The notes beneath the pieces are model-generated. The model worked only from the letters and a program-made list of their open reading frames with translations, made no database searches and was not told the DNA's origin. DNA of 64,000 nucleotides, from assembly GCA_033782935.1 (NCBI GenBank), contig JAWQEG010000283.1, positions 1,364,001 through 1,428,000 on the forward strand. The letters run 5' to 3'. Positions 1 to 9,409 of this stretch are shown here, piece by piece. The first letter of the stretch is position 1. Each line of letters begins with the position of its first letter. Source of the DNA: Petrolisthes cinctipes. Taxonomy: Eukaryota > Arthropoda > Malacostraca > Decapoda > Porcellanidae. The translations under genes were made by a program, and so were the position numbers.

Positions 1-340
1 CCTACTCAGTGTTAGAGTATTTTCAAAATACAGGCCCAAAACATGCTGAAAATCGATATTTTAGATGCCCAAAGTCAATATGTGCATGTATCTTCTGTAC
101 CCGTTTATATCTCAAATTCAGTCTCAAAACACCCGAAAATTCAATATTTTGGGGTCCTAGAAGCAATCTGTACATGCCTACACAGTGCTAGAATATTTTC
201 AAAATATAGGCTAAAAACATGCTAAAAATCGACATTTTAGGTGCCAAAAAATCGATATCTCAAATTCAGTACCAAAACACCCGAAAATTCTATATTTAGA
301 GGTCCCAGAAGGTATCTGTACATGCCTACTCCGTGTTAGA

Positions 341-355
341 GTATTTTCAAAATAC
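341..355. other. 15-bp near-perfect dyad, G-C form (classes A and B1)
   Basis: GTATTTTCAAAATAC has two perfect 7-bp inverted arms around one central C. It sits at monomer positions 17-31 in A and B1. The poly-T variant A3 keeps both arms and replaces the central C with TTT. Copies that break it include B2 (AAAATTC), GAATTTTC at 8,104 and 17,401, and TTTTCTAAATAC near 23,075, 30,830, 32,840, 38,335 and 40,345. Short dyads near kinetochores have been proposed as centromere determinants in satellites lacking CENP-B boxes; a role here is inference. Confidence 0.8.
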
Positions 356-371
356 AGGCCAAAAACATACT

Positions 372-459
372 GAAAATCGATCTCTTAGGTGCCCAAAAGT
401 CGATATGTGCATGCATCTTCTGTACCCGTTTATATCTCAAATTCTGGCCCTAAACACCC
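372..459 (+). repeat. First ~88-bp half-unit of the ancestral dimer
   Basis: This half starts GAAAATCGAT and ends AAACACCC. Set against the next half with two one-base gaps, I count about 63 identical bases in 87 aligned columns in the consensus. Agreement is strongest at the start (TCGATATTTT), around CGATATGTGCATGC against CGATCTGTACATGC, and at the end (CAGGCTCAAAACA against CAGGCCCAAAACA). It is weakest in the middle, TGTACCCGTT against CGTGTTAGAG. The 29-bp loss that makes class C falls wholly inside this half. Confidence 0.85.
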
Positions 460-548
460 GAAAATTCGATATTTTGGGGTCCCAGAAGCGATCTGTACAT
501 GCCTACTCCGTGTTAGAGTATTTTCAAAATTCAGGCCCAAAACATGCT
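460..548 (+). repeat. Second ~89-bp half-unit of the ancestral dimer
   Basis: This half starts GAAAATTCGATATTTTGGGG and runs through CTGTACATGCCTAC and the GTATTTTC dyad to AAACATGCT. It is the diverged partner of the preceding half. It contains the BsrGI-type palindrome TGTACA, present in nearly every monomer of every class, and the 15-bp dyad, which has no counterpart in the first half. The 77-bp units of the 21-43-kb region join a second-half start to a first-half end. Confidence 0.85.
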
Positions 549-677
549 TAAAATCGATATTTTTGGTGCCCAAAGTCAATATGTGCATGTATCTTCTGTA
601 CCCGTTTATATCTCAAATTCAGGCTCAAAACACCCGAAAATTCAATATTTTGGGGTCCCAGAAGCAATCTGTACATG
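502..677 (+). repeat. Reference monomer B2 (176 bp)
   Basis: Class-B monomer of the second haplotype. It opens with the A-like CTACTCCGTGTTAGAG, then carries AAAATTCAGGCCC and ATATTTTTGGTGCCC. Its middle has the class-B marker AGTCAATATGTGCATGTATC, and it ends TTCAATATTTTGGGG. It is one base shorter than A because CCCAAAGTC replaces CCCAAAAGTC. The AAAATTCAGG change breaks the 15-bp dyad that is intact in A1, A2 and B1. Confidence 0.92.
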
Positions 678-825
678 CCTACTCAGTGCTAGAATATTTT
701 CAAAATATAGGCTAAAAACATGCTAAAAATCGATCTTTTAGGTGCCAAAAAGTCGATATCTCAAATTCAGTCTCAAAACACCCGAAAATTCGATATTTAG
801 GGGTCCCAGAAGCGATCTGTACATG
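678..825 (+). repeat. Reference short monomer C2 (148 bp)
   Basis: Class-C monomer with CAGTGCTAGAATATTTTC near its start and GGCTAAAAACATGCTAAAA after it. Its first-half segment reads AAAAAGTCGATATCTCAAATTC. Compared with A this joins GTCGAT directly to ATCTCAAATTC, a 29-bp loss. Monomer-A positions 81-109 are missing, and a four-base ATAT direct repeat flanks the lost segment. C2 ends with ATATTTAGGGGTCCCAGAAG then CGATC and is usually followed by A1. Confidence 0.93.
694..708. other. 15-bp dyad, A-T form (class C)
   Basis: ATATTTTCAAAATAT in class C is the same dyad with its outer pair changed from G-C to A-T, so both arms still match over 7 bp. The same form occurs in most C1 and C2 copies. 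Mixed G...T forms exist (for example near 2,013 and 57,770). A...T copies with an arm mismatch (GAATGTTTTC) appear in the diverged right end. Confidence 0.8.
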
Positions 826-1002
826 CCTACTCCGTGTTAGAGTATTTTCAAAATACATGCTCAAAACATACTGAAAATCTATCTTTTAGGTGCACAAAAG
901 TCGATATGTGCATGCATCTTCAGTACCCGTTTATATCTCAAATTCAGGCTCAAAACACCCGAAAATTCAATATTTTGGGGTCCCAGAAGCAATCTGTACA
1001 TG
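826..1002 (+). repeat. Reference monomer A1 (177 bp)
   Basis: Class-A monomer of the first haplotype. Markers are AAAATACATGCTCAAAACAT near the start, GGTGCACAAAAGTCGATATG, CTTCAGTACCCG where A2 has CTTCTGTACCCG, and TTCAATATTTTGGGG at the end. This copy carries one private change, AAAATCTATC for the usual AAAATCGATC. Some A1 copies further right have GGTTCACAAAAG (14,434, 20,065, 26,138, 29,548, 37,055), a useful sub-family marker. Confidence 0.9.
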
Positions 1003-1178
1003 CCTACGCCGTGTTAGAGTATTTTCAAAATACAGGCCGAAAACATTCTGAAAATCGATATTTTAGATGCCCAAAGTCAATATGTGCATGTATCTTCTGT
1101 ACCCGTTTATATCTCAAATTCAGTCTCAAAACACCCGAAAATTCAATATTTTGGGGTCCCAGAAGCAATCTGTACATG
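1003..1178 (+). repeat. Reference monomer B1 (176 bp)
   Basis: Class-B monomer of the first haplotype, marked by CAGGCCCAAAACATGCTGAA in most copies, GATATTTTAGATGCCCAAAG and GTGCATGTATC. This copy opens CTACGCCGTG where most B1 copies open CTACTCAGTG, and it reads GGCCGAAAACATTC, both private changes. It carries the unusual TTCAGTCTCAAAAC also seen in the B1 at 1-176, which ties the two together as copies of one parent. Confidence 0.9.
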
Positions 1179-1326
1179 CCTACACAGTGCTAGAATATTT
1201 TCAAAATATAGGCTAAAAACATGCTAAAAATCGACATTTTAGGTGCCAAAAAATCGATATCTCAAATTCAGTCCCAAAACACCCGAAAATTCTATATTTA
1301 GAGGTCCCAGAAGGTATCTGTACATG
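1179..1326 (+). repeat. Reference short monomer C1 (148 bp)
   Basis: First-haplotype short monomer. It opens CTACACAGTGCTAGAAT, has AATCGACATTTTAGG and GCCAAAAAATCGATATCTC, and ends AGAGGTCCCAGAAGGTATC. It shares the 29-bp internal loss with C2. The rare ATTCTATATTTAG in this copy is also present in the C1 at 177-324, evidence for the 1,002-bp duplication at the left edge. Confidence 0.9.
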
Positions 1327-1827
1327 CCTACTCCGTGTTAGAGTATTTTCAAAATACAGGCCAAAAACATACTGAAAATCGATCTCTTAGGTGCCCAAAA
1401 GTCGATATGTGCATGCATCTTCTGTACCCGTTTATATCTCAAATTCTGGCCCTAAACACCCGAAAATTCGATATTTTGGGGTCCCAGAAGCGATCTGTAC
1501 ATGCCTACTCCGTGTTAGAGTATTTTCAAAATTCAGGCCCAAAACATGCTTAAAATCGATATTTTTGGTGCCCAAAGTCAATATGTGCATGTATCTTCTG
1601 TACCCGTTTATATCTCAAATTCAGGCTCAAAACACCCGAAAATTCAATATTTTGGGGTCCCAGAAGCAATCTGTACATGCCTACTCAGTGCTAGAATATT
1701 TTCAAAATATATGCTAAAAACATGCTAAAAATCGATCTTTTAGGTGCCAAAAAGTCGATATCTCAAATTCAGTCTCAAAACACCCGAAAATTCGATATTT
1801 AGGGGTCCCAGAAGCGATCTGTACATG

Positions 1828-2003
1828 CCTACTCCGTGTTAGAGTATTTTCAAAATACATGCTCAAAACATACTGAAAATCGATATTTTAGATGCCCAAA
1901 GTCAATATGTGCATGTATCTTCTGTACCCGTTTGTATCTCAAATTCAGGCTCAAAACACCCGAAAATTCAATATTTTGGGGTCCCAGAAGCAATCTGTAC
2001 ATG
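1828..2003 (+). repeat. A1/B1 hybrid monomer
   Basis: The first third is A1 (CTACTCCGTG, CATGCTCAAAACATAC). From ATTTTAGATGCCC on it is B1. The trimer is therefore a 324-bp dimer (hybrid plus C1) that lost one monomer length. The switch lies in the shared TGAAAATCGAT block, as expected of an in-register unequal exchange. It carries GTTTGTATCTC, and the next C opens with CAGTTGTAGAG; both markers recur at 4,647-4,823 and beyond, in the duplicate. Confidence 0.88.
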
Positions 2004-2496
2004 CCTACTCAGTTGTAGAGTATTTTCAAAATATAGGCTAAAAACATGCTAAAAATCGACATTTTAGGTGCCAAAAAATCGATATCTCAAATTCAGTCCC
2101 AAAACACCCGAAAATTCGATATTTAGAGGTCCCAGAAGGTATCTGTACATGCTTACTCCGTGTTAGAGTATTTTCAAAATACAGGCTAAAAACATATTGA
2201 AAATCGACCTTTTAGGTGCCCAAAAGTCGATATGTGCATGCATCTTCTGTACCCGTTTATATCTCAAATTCAGGCTCAAAACACCCGAAAATTCAATATT
2301 TTGGGGTCCCAGAAGCAATCTGTACATGCCTACTCAGTGTTAGAGTTTTTTCAAAATACAGGCCCAAAACATGCTGTAAATCGATATTTTAGATACCCAA
2401 AGTCAATATGTGCATGTATCTTCTGTACCCGTTTATATCTCAAATTCAGGCTCAAAACACCCGAAAATTCAATATTTTGGGGTCCCAGAAGCAATC

Positions 2497-2506
2497 TGTA
2501 CAGTGC
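2497..2506 (+). repeat. 10-bp deletion at a B/C boundary (seven copies)
   Basis: TGTACAGTGCTAG replaces the usual TGTACATGCCTACTCAGTGC, removing 10 bp between two CA dinucleotides. TGTACA of this joint starts at 2,497, 5,316, 7,811, 16,783, 45,188, 46,862 and 48,710. Since 10 bp is about one helical turn, spacing of flanking A/T tracts is kept nearly in phase. The mark is a lineage tag linking the 2.5, 7.8, 16.8 and 45-49-kb segments. Confidence 0.87.
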
Positions 2507-5500
2507 TAGAATATTTTCAAAATATAGGCTAAAAACATGCTAAAAATCGATCTTTTAAGTGCCAAAAAGTAGATATCTCAAATTCAGTCCCAAAACACCC
2601 GAAAATTCGATATTTAGGGGTCCCAGAAGCGATCTGTACATGCCTACTCCGTGTTAGAGTATTTTCAAAATACAGGCCAAAAACATACTGAAAATCGATC
2701 TTTTAGGTGCCCAAAAGTCGATATGTGCATGCATCTTCTGTACCCGTTTATATCTCAAATTCTGGCCCTAAACACCCGAAAATTCGATATTTTGGGGTCC
2801 CAGAAGCGATCTGTACATGCCTACTCCGTGTTAAAATATTTTCAAAATTCAGGCCCAAAACATGCTGAAAATCGATATTTTTGGCGCCCAAAGTCAATAT
2901 GTGCATGTATCTTCTGTACCCGTTTATATCTCAAATTCAGGCTCAAAACACCCGAAAATTCAATATTTTGGGGTCCCAGAAGCAATCTGTACATGCCTAC
3001 TCAGTGCTAGAATATTTTCAAAATATAGGCTAAAACCATGCTAAAAATCGATCTTTTAGGTGCCAAAAAGTCGATATCTCAAATTCAGTTCCAAAACACC
3101 CGAAAATTCGATATTTAGGGGTCCCAGAAGCGATCTGTACATGCCTACTCCGTGTTAGAGTATTTTCAAAATACATGCTCAAAACATACTGAAAATCGAT
3201 CTTTTAGGTGCACAAAAGTCGATATGTGCATGCATCTTCAGTACCCGTTTATATCTCAAATTCAGGCTCAAAACACCCAAAAATTCAATATTTTGGGGTC
3301 CCAGAAGCAATCTGTACATGCCTACTCAGTGTTAGAGTATTTTCAAATTACAGGCCCAAAACATGCTGAAAATCGATATTTTAGATGCCCAAAGTCAATA
3401 TGTGCATGTATCTTCTGTACCCGTTTATATCTCAAATTCAGGCTCAAAACACCCGAAAATTCAATATTTTGGGGTCCCAGAAGCAATCTGTACATGCCTA
3501 CACAGTGCTAGAATATTTTCAAAATATAGGCTAAAAACATGCTAAAAATCGACATTTTAGGTGCCAAAAAATCGATATCTCAAATTCAGTCCCAAAACAC
3601 CCGAAAATTCGATATTTAGAGGTCCCAGAAGGTATCTGTACATGCTTACTCCGTGTTAGAGTATTTTCATAATACAGGCCAAAAACATACTGAAAATCGA
3701 TCTTTTAGGTGCCCAAAAGTCGATATGTGCATGCATCTTCTGTACCCGTTTATATCTCAAATTCAGGCTCAAAACACCCGAAAATTCAATATTTTGGGGT
3801 CCCAGAAGCAATCTGTACATGCCTACTCAGTGTTAGAGTATTTTCAAAATACAGGCCCAAAACATGCTAAAAATCGATATTTTAGATGCCCAAAGTCAAT
3901 ATGTGCATGTATCTTCTGTACCCGTTTATATCTCAAATTCAGGCTCAAAACACCCGAAAATTCAATATTTTGGGGTCCCAGAAGCAATCTGTACATGCCT
4001 ACACAATGCTAGAATATTTTCAAAATATAGGCTAAAAACATGCTAAAAATCGATCTTTTAGGTGCCAAAAAGTCGATATCTCAAATTCAGTCCCAAAACA
4101 CCCGAAAATTCGATATTTAGAGGTCCCAGAAGGTATCTGTACATGCCTACTCCGTGTTAGAGTATTTTCAAAATACAGGCCAAAAACATACTGAAAATCG
4201 ATCTCTTAGATGCCCAAAAGTCGATATGTGCATGCATCTTCTGTACCCGTTTATATCTCAAATTCTGGCCCTAAACACCCGAAAATTCGATATTTTGGGG
4301 TCCCCTAAGCGATCTGTACATGCCTACTCCGTGTTAGAGTATTTTCAAAATTCAGGCCCAAAACATGCTGAAAATCGATATTTTTGGTGCCCAAAGTCAA
4401 TATGTACATGTATCTTCTGTACCCGTTTATATCTCAAATTCAGGCTCAAAACACCCGAAAATTCAATATTTTGGGGTCCCAGAAGCAATCTGTACATGCC
4501 TACTCAGTGCTAGAATATTTTCAAAATATAGGCTAAAAACATGCTAAAAATCGATCTTTTAGGTGCCAAAAAGTCGATATCTCAAATTCAGTCTCAAAAC
4601 ACCCGAAAATTCGATATTTAGGGGTCCCAGAAGCGATCTGTACATGCCTACTCCGTGTTAGAGTATTTTCAAAATACATGCTCAAAACATACTGAAAATC
4701 GATATTTTAGATGCCCAAAGTCAATATGTGCATGTATCTTCTGTACCCGTTTGTATCTCAAATTCAGGCTCAAAACACCCGAAAATTCAATATTTTGGGG
4801 TCCCAGAAGCAATCTGTACATGCCTACTCAGTTGTAGAGTATTTTCAAAATATAGGCTAAAAACATGCTAAAAATCGACATTTTAGGTGCCAAAAAATCG
4901 ATATCTCAAATTCAGTCCCAAAACACCCGAAAATTCGATATTTAGAGGTCCCAGAAGGTATCTGTACATGCTTACTCCGTGTTAGAGTATTTTCAAAATA
5001 CAGGCTAAAAACATATTGAAAATCGACCTTTTAGGTGCCCAAAAGTCGATATGTGCATGCATCTTCTGTACCCGTTTATATCTCAAATTCAGGCTCAAAA
5101 CACCCGAAAATTCAATATTTTGGGGTCCCAGAAGCAATCTGTACATGCCTACTCAGTGTTAGAGTTTTTTCAAAATACAGGCCCAAAACATGCTGTAAAT
5201 CGATATTTTAGATACCCAAAGTCAATATGTGCATGTATCTTCTGTACCCGTTTATATCTCAAATTCAGGCTCAAAACACCCGAAAATTCAATATTTTGGG
5301 GTCCCAGAAGCAATCTGTACAGTGCTAGAATATTTTCAAAATATAGGCTAAAAACATGCTAAAAATCGATCTTTTAAGTGCCAAAAAGTAGATATCTCAA
5401 ATTCAGTCCCAAAACACCCGAAAATTCGATATTTAGGGGTCCCAGAAGCGATCTGTACATGCCTACTCCGTGTTAGAGTATTTTCAAAATACAGGCCAAA

Positions 5501-7465
5501 AACATACTGAAAATCGATCTTTTAGGTGCCCAAAAGTCGATATGTGCATGCATCTTCTGTACCCGTTTATATCTCAAATTCTGGCCCTAAACACCCGAAA
5601 ATTCGATATTTTGGGGTCCCAGAAGCGATCTGTACATGCCTACTCCGTGTTAAAATATTTTCAAAATTCAGGCCCAAAACATGCTGAAAATCGATATTTT
5701 TGGCGCCCAAAGTCAATATGTGCATGTATCTTCTGTACCCGTTTATATCTCAAATTCAGGCTCAAAACACCCGAAAATTCAATATTTTGGGGTCCCAGAA
5801 GCAATCTGTACATGCCTACTCAGTGCTAGAATATTTTCAAAATATAGGCTAAAACCATGCTAAAAATCGATCTTTTAGGTGCCAAAAAGTCGATATCTCA
5901 AATTCAGTTCCAAAACACCCGAAAATTCGATATTTAGGGGTCCCAGAAGCGATCTGTACATGCCTACTCCGTGTTAGAGTATTTTCAAAATACATGCTCA
6001 AAACATACTGAAAATCGATCTTTTAGGTGCACAAAAGTCGATATGTGCATGCATCTTCAGTACCCGTTTATATCTCAAATTCAGGCTCAAAACACCCAAA
6101 AATTCAATATTTTGGGGTCCCAGAAGCAATCTGTACATGCCTACTCAGTGTTAGAGTATTTTCAAATTACAGGCCCAAAACATGCTGAAAATCGATATTT
6201 TAGATGCCCAAAGTCAATATGTGCATGTATCTTCTGTACCCGTTTATATCTCAAATTCAGGCTCAAAACACCCGAAAATTCAATATTTTGGGGTCCCAGA
6301 AGCAATCTGTACATGCCTACACAGTGCTAGAATATTTTCAAAATATAGGCTAAAAACATGCTAAAAATCGACATTTTAGGTGCCAAAAAATCGATATCTC
6401 AAATTCAGTCCCAAAACACCCGAAAATTCGATATTTAGAGGTCCCAGAAGGTATCTGTACATGCTTACTCCGTGTTAGAGTATTTTCATAATACAGGCCA
6501 AAAACATACTGAAAATCGATCTTTTAGGTGCCCAAAAGTCGATATGTGCATGCATCTTCTGTACCCGTTTATATCTCAAATTCAGGCTCAAAACACCCGA
6601 AAATTCAATATTTTGGGGTCCCAGAAGCAATCTGTACATGCCTACTCAGTGTTAGAGTATTTTCAAAATACAGGCCCAAAACATGCTAAAAATCGATATT
6701 TTAGATGCCCAAAGTCAATATGTGCATGTATCTTCTGTACCCGTTTATATCTCAAATTCAGGCTCAAAACACCCGAAAATTCAATATTTTGGGGTCCCAG
6801 AAGCAATCTGTACATGCCTACACAATGCTAGAATATTTTCAAAATATAGGCTAAAAACATGCTAAAAATCGATCTTTTAGGTGCCAAAAAGTCGATATCT
6901 CAAATTCAGTCCCAAAACACCCGAAAATTCGATATTTAGAGGTCCCAGAAGGTATCTGTACATGCCTACTCCGTGTTAGAGTATTTTCAAAATACAGGCC
7001 AAAAACATACTGAAAATCGATCTCTTAGATGCCCAAAAGTCGATATGTGCATGCATCTTCTGTACCCGTTTATATCTCAAATTCTGGCCCTAAACACCCG
7101 AAAATTCGATATTTTGGGGTCCCAGAAGCGATCTGTACATGCCTACTCCGTGTTAGAGTATTTTCAAAATTCAGGCCCAAAACATGCTGAAAATCGATAT
7201 TTTTGGTGCCCAAAGTCAATATGTACATGTATCTTCTGTACCCGTTTATATCTCAAATTCAGGCTCAAAACACCCGAAAATTCAATATTTTGGGGTCCCA
7301 GAAGCAATCTGTACATGCCTACTCAGTGCTAGAATATTTTCAAAATATAGGCTAAAAACATGCTAAAAATCGATCTTTTAGGTGCCAAAAAGTCGATATC
7401 TCAAATTCAGTCCCAAAACACCCGAAAATTCGATATTTAGAGGTCCCAGAAGGTATCTGTACATG

Positions 7466-9409
7466 CCTACTCCGTGTTAGAGTATTTTCAAAATACAGGC
7501 CAAAAACATACTGAAAATCGATCTCTTAGATGCCCAAAAGTCGATATGTGCATGCATCTTCTGTACCCGTTTATATCTCAAATTCTGGCCCTAAACACCC
7601 GAAAATTCGATATTTTGGGGTCCCAGAAGCAATCTGTACATGCCTACTCAGTGTTAGAGTATTTTCAAAATACAGGCCCAAAACATGCTGAAAATCGATA
7701 TTTTAGATGCCCAAAGTCAATATGTGCATGTATCTTCTGTACCCGTTTATATCTCAAATTCAGGCTCAAAACACCCGAAAATTCAATATTTTGGGGTCCC
7801 AGAAGCAATCTGTACAGTGCTAGAGTATTTTCAAAATATAGGCTAAAAACATGCTAAAAATCGATCTTTTAGGTGCCAAAAAGTCGATATCTCAAATTCA
7901 GTCCCTAACACCCGAAAATTCGATATTTTGGGGTCCCAGAAGCGATCTGTACATGCCTACTCAGTGCTAGAATATTTTCAAAATATAGGCTAAAAACATG
8001 CTAAAAATCGATCTTTTAGGTGCCAAAAAGTCGATATCTCAAATTCAGTCCCAAAACAATCGAAAATTCGATATTTAGGGGTCCCAGAAGCGATCTGTAC
8101 ATGCCTACTCCGTGTTAGAGAATTTTCAAAATACATGCTCAAAAGATACTGAAAATCGATCTTTTAGGTGCACAAAAGTCGATATGTGCATGCATCTTCA
8201 GTACCCTTTTATATCTCAAATTCAGGCTCAAAACACCCGAAAATTCAATATTTTTGGGTCCCAGAAGCAATCTGTACATGCCTACTCAGTGTTAGAGTAT
8301 TTTCAAAATACAGGCCCAAAACATGCTGAAAGTCGATATCTCAAATTCAGTCCCAAAACACCCGAAAATTCGATATTTGGGGGTCCCAGAAGCGATCTGT
8401 ACATGCCTACTCCGTGTTAGAGTATTTTCAAAATACATGCTCAAAACATACTGAAAATCGATCTCTTAGATGCCCAAAAGTCGATATGTGCATGCATCTT
8501 CAGTACCCGTTTATATCTCAAATTCAGGCTCAAAACACCCGAAAATTCAATATTTTGGGGTCCCAGAAGCAATCTGTACATGCCTACTCAGTGTTAGAGT
8601 ATTTTTCAAAATACAGGCCCAAAACATGCTGAAAATCGATATTTTAGATGCCCAAAGTCAATATGTGCATGTATCTTCTGTACCCGTTTATATCTCAAAT
8701 TCAGGCCCAAAACACCCGAAAATTCAATATTTTGGGGTCCCAGAAGCAATCTGTACATGCCTACACAGTGCTAGAATATTTTAAAAAAATAGGCTAAAAA
8801 CATGCTAAAAATCGACATTTTAGGTGCCAAAAAATCGATATCTCAAATTCAGTCCCAAAACACCCGAAAATTCGATATTTAGAGGTCCCAGAAGGTATCT
8901 GTACATGCCTACTCCGTGTTAGAGTATTTTCAAAATACATGCTCAAAACATCCTGAAAATCGATCTTTTAGGTGCACAAAAGTCGATATGTGCATGCATC
9001 TTCAGTACCCGTTTATATCTCAAATTCAGGCTCAAAACACCCGAAAATTCAATATTTTGGGGTCCCAGAAGCAATCTGTACATGCCTACTCAGTGTTAGA
9101 GTATTTTTCAAAATACAGGCCCAAAACATGCTGAAAATCGATATTTTAGATGCCCAAAGTCAATATGTGCATGTATCTTCTGTACCCGTTTATATCTCAA
9201 ATTCAGGCTCAAAACACCCGAAAATTCAATATTTTGTGGTCCCAGAAGCAATCTGTACATGCCTACACAGTGCTAGAATATTTTCAAAATATAGGCTAAA
9301 AACATGCTAAAAATCGATCTTTTAGGTGCCAAAAAGTCGATATCTCAAATTCAGTCCCAAAACACCCGAAAATTCGATATTTAGGGGTCCCAGAAGCGAT
9401 CTGTACATG
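7466..9409 (+). repeat. Transitional block of mixed trimers
   Basis: This block links the left 501-bp repeat to the poly-T block. It contains an A2/A1 recombinant trimer with the 10-bp B/C loss, the irregular segment, and A1-B1-C1 trimers in which B1 has five or six T residues (GTATTTTTCAAAATAC, at 8,583 and 9,085), which lengthen the period to 502 bp. One C monomer reads TTTTAAAAAAATAGG near 8,779. Confidence 0.8.
7811..8405 (+). repeat. Irregular segment: C-C doublet and 125-bp monomer
   Basis: Two consecutive C monomers occur here, the first with TCAGTCCCTAACACCC. They are followed by an A1-like monomer with GAGAATTTTC and TACCCTTTTATATC. Next comes a 125-bp unit (8,281-8,405) in which CATGCTGAAA joins directly to GTCGATATCTC, a ~51-bp loss that is larger than the class-C loss. 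The same unusual order recurs at +9,297 (17,108-17,702), so the two segments share a parent although seven to eight kilobases of different variants lie between. Confidence 0.85.

Larger units (their letters stand above)
325..501 (+). repeat. Reference monomer A2 (177 bp)
   Basis: Full-length class-A monomer, opening CTACTCCGTG. Class A is recognised by GTCGATATGTGCATGCATC, where B has GTCAATATGTGCATGTATC. A2 differs from A1 by GGCCAAAAACATAC near the start, CTTCTGTACCC in the middle, CTGGCCCTAAACACCC later, and CGATATTTTGGGG at the end. The hexamer ATGCAT (NsiI site) lies in the GCATGCATC segment of A. B changes this segment and C lacks it, so the site should recur about every 501 bp. Confidence 0.93.
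325..1326 (+). repeat. Reference 1,002-bp hexameric higher-order repeat (A2-B2-C2-A1-B1-C1)
   Basis: Six monomers of 177, 176, 148, 177, 176 and 148 bp make two 501-bp trimers of different haplotype. The A2-B2-C2 trimer has GGCCAAAAACATAC in A, AAAATTCAGG and ATATTTTTGGTGCC in B, and AGGGGTCCCAGAAGCGATC at the end of C. The A1-B1-C1 trimer has CATGCTCAAAACATAC in A, ATTTTAGATGCCC in B, and AGAGGTCCCAGAAGGTATC at the end of C. The C end usually predicts the next A type: AGAGG-GGTATC precedes A2 or A3, and AGGGG-GCGATC usually precedes A1. Exceptions at 2,643, 5,462 and 16,929 look recombinant. The same hexamer occurs at 2,643-3,644 and 5,462-6,463. Confidence 0.9.
1..1881 (+). repeat. 1,002-bp tandem duplication at the left edge
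   Basis: Bases 1 to about 879 repeat at +1,002. Shared rare markers are TTCAGTCTCAAAAC (near 117 and 1,119), ATTCTATATTTAG in C1, and AACATGCTTAAAATCG at the start of B2. The match ends near 1,881, where the A1 monomer of the second copy changes into a B1-type sequence. A few differences (CTACGCCGTG, GGCCGAAAACATTC) postdate the duplication. Confidence 0.85.
1762..7399 (+). repeat. Two tandem copies of a 2,819-bp segment
   Basis: Approximately 1,762-4,580 and 4,581-7,399 are nearly identical. Diagnostic oddities recur exactly 2,819 bp apart: the A1/B1 hybrid (1,828 and 4,647), a dimeric unit, a 10-bp loss at TGTACAGTGC (2,497 and 5,316), GAGTTTTTTC, CTTTTAAGTGCC, TGGCGCCC, TTTTCATAATAC and AAACCATGC. 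One difference I noticed is CCCCTAAGC near 4,312 against CCCAGAAGC in the second copy. Near-identity implies a recent event; an assembly duplication cannot be excluded from sequence alone. Confidence 0.9.

Noticed and set aside
341..355. Dyad as a transcription terminator hairpin
   Set aside because: It occurs in most monomers and is AT-rich with a one-base loop, and there is no gene to terminate.
448..472. CENP-B box
   Set aside because: The reverse strand of CACCCGAAAATTCGAT has CGGG and a nearby CG, but the essential TTCG-N4-A-N2-CGGG spacing is not met. I found no match elsewhere in the consensus.
460..548. Further split of the 88-bp unit into ~44-bp repeats
   Set aside because: Only TATTTT and CATGC recur at suitable spacing; the rest does not align better than I would expect by chance.
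325..1326. Assignment to a named satellite or species
   Set aside because: I do not recognise the monomer with confidence. Length near 177 bp is shared by many unrelated centromeric satellites and is not evidence of kinship.
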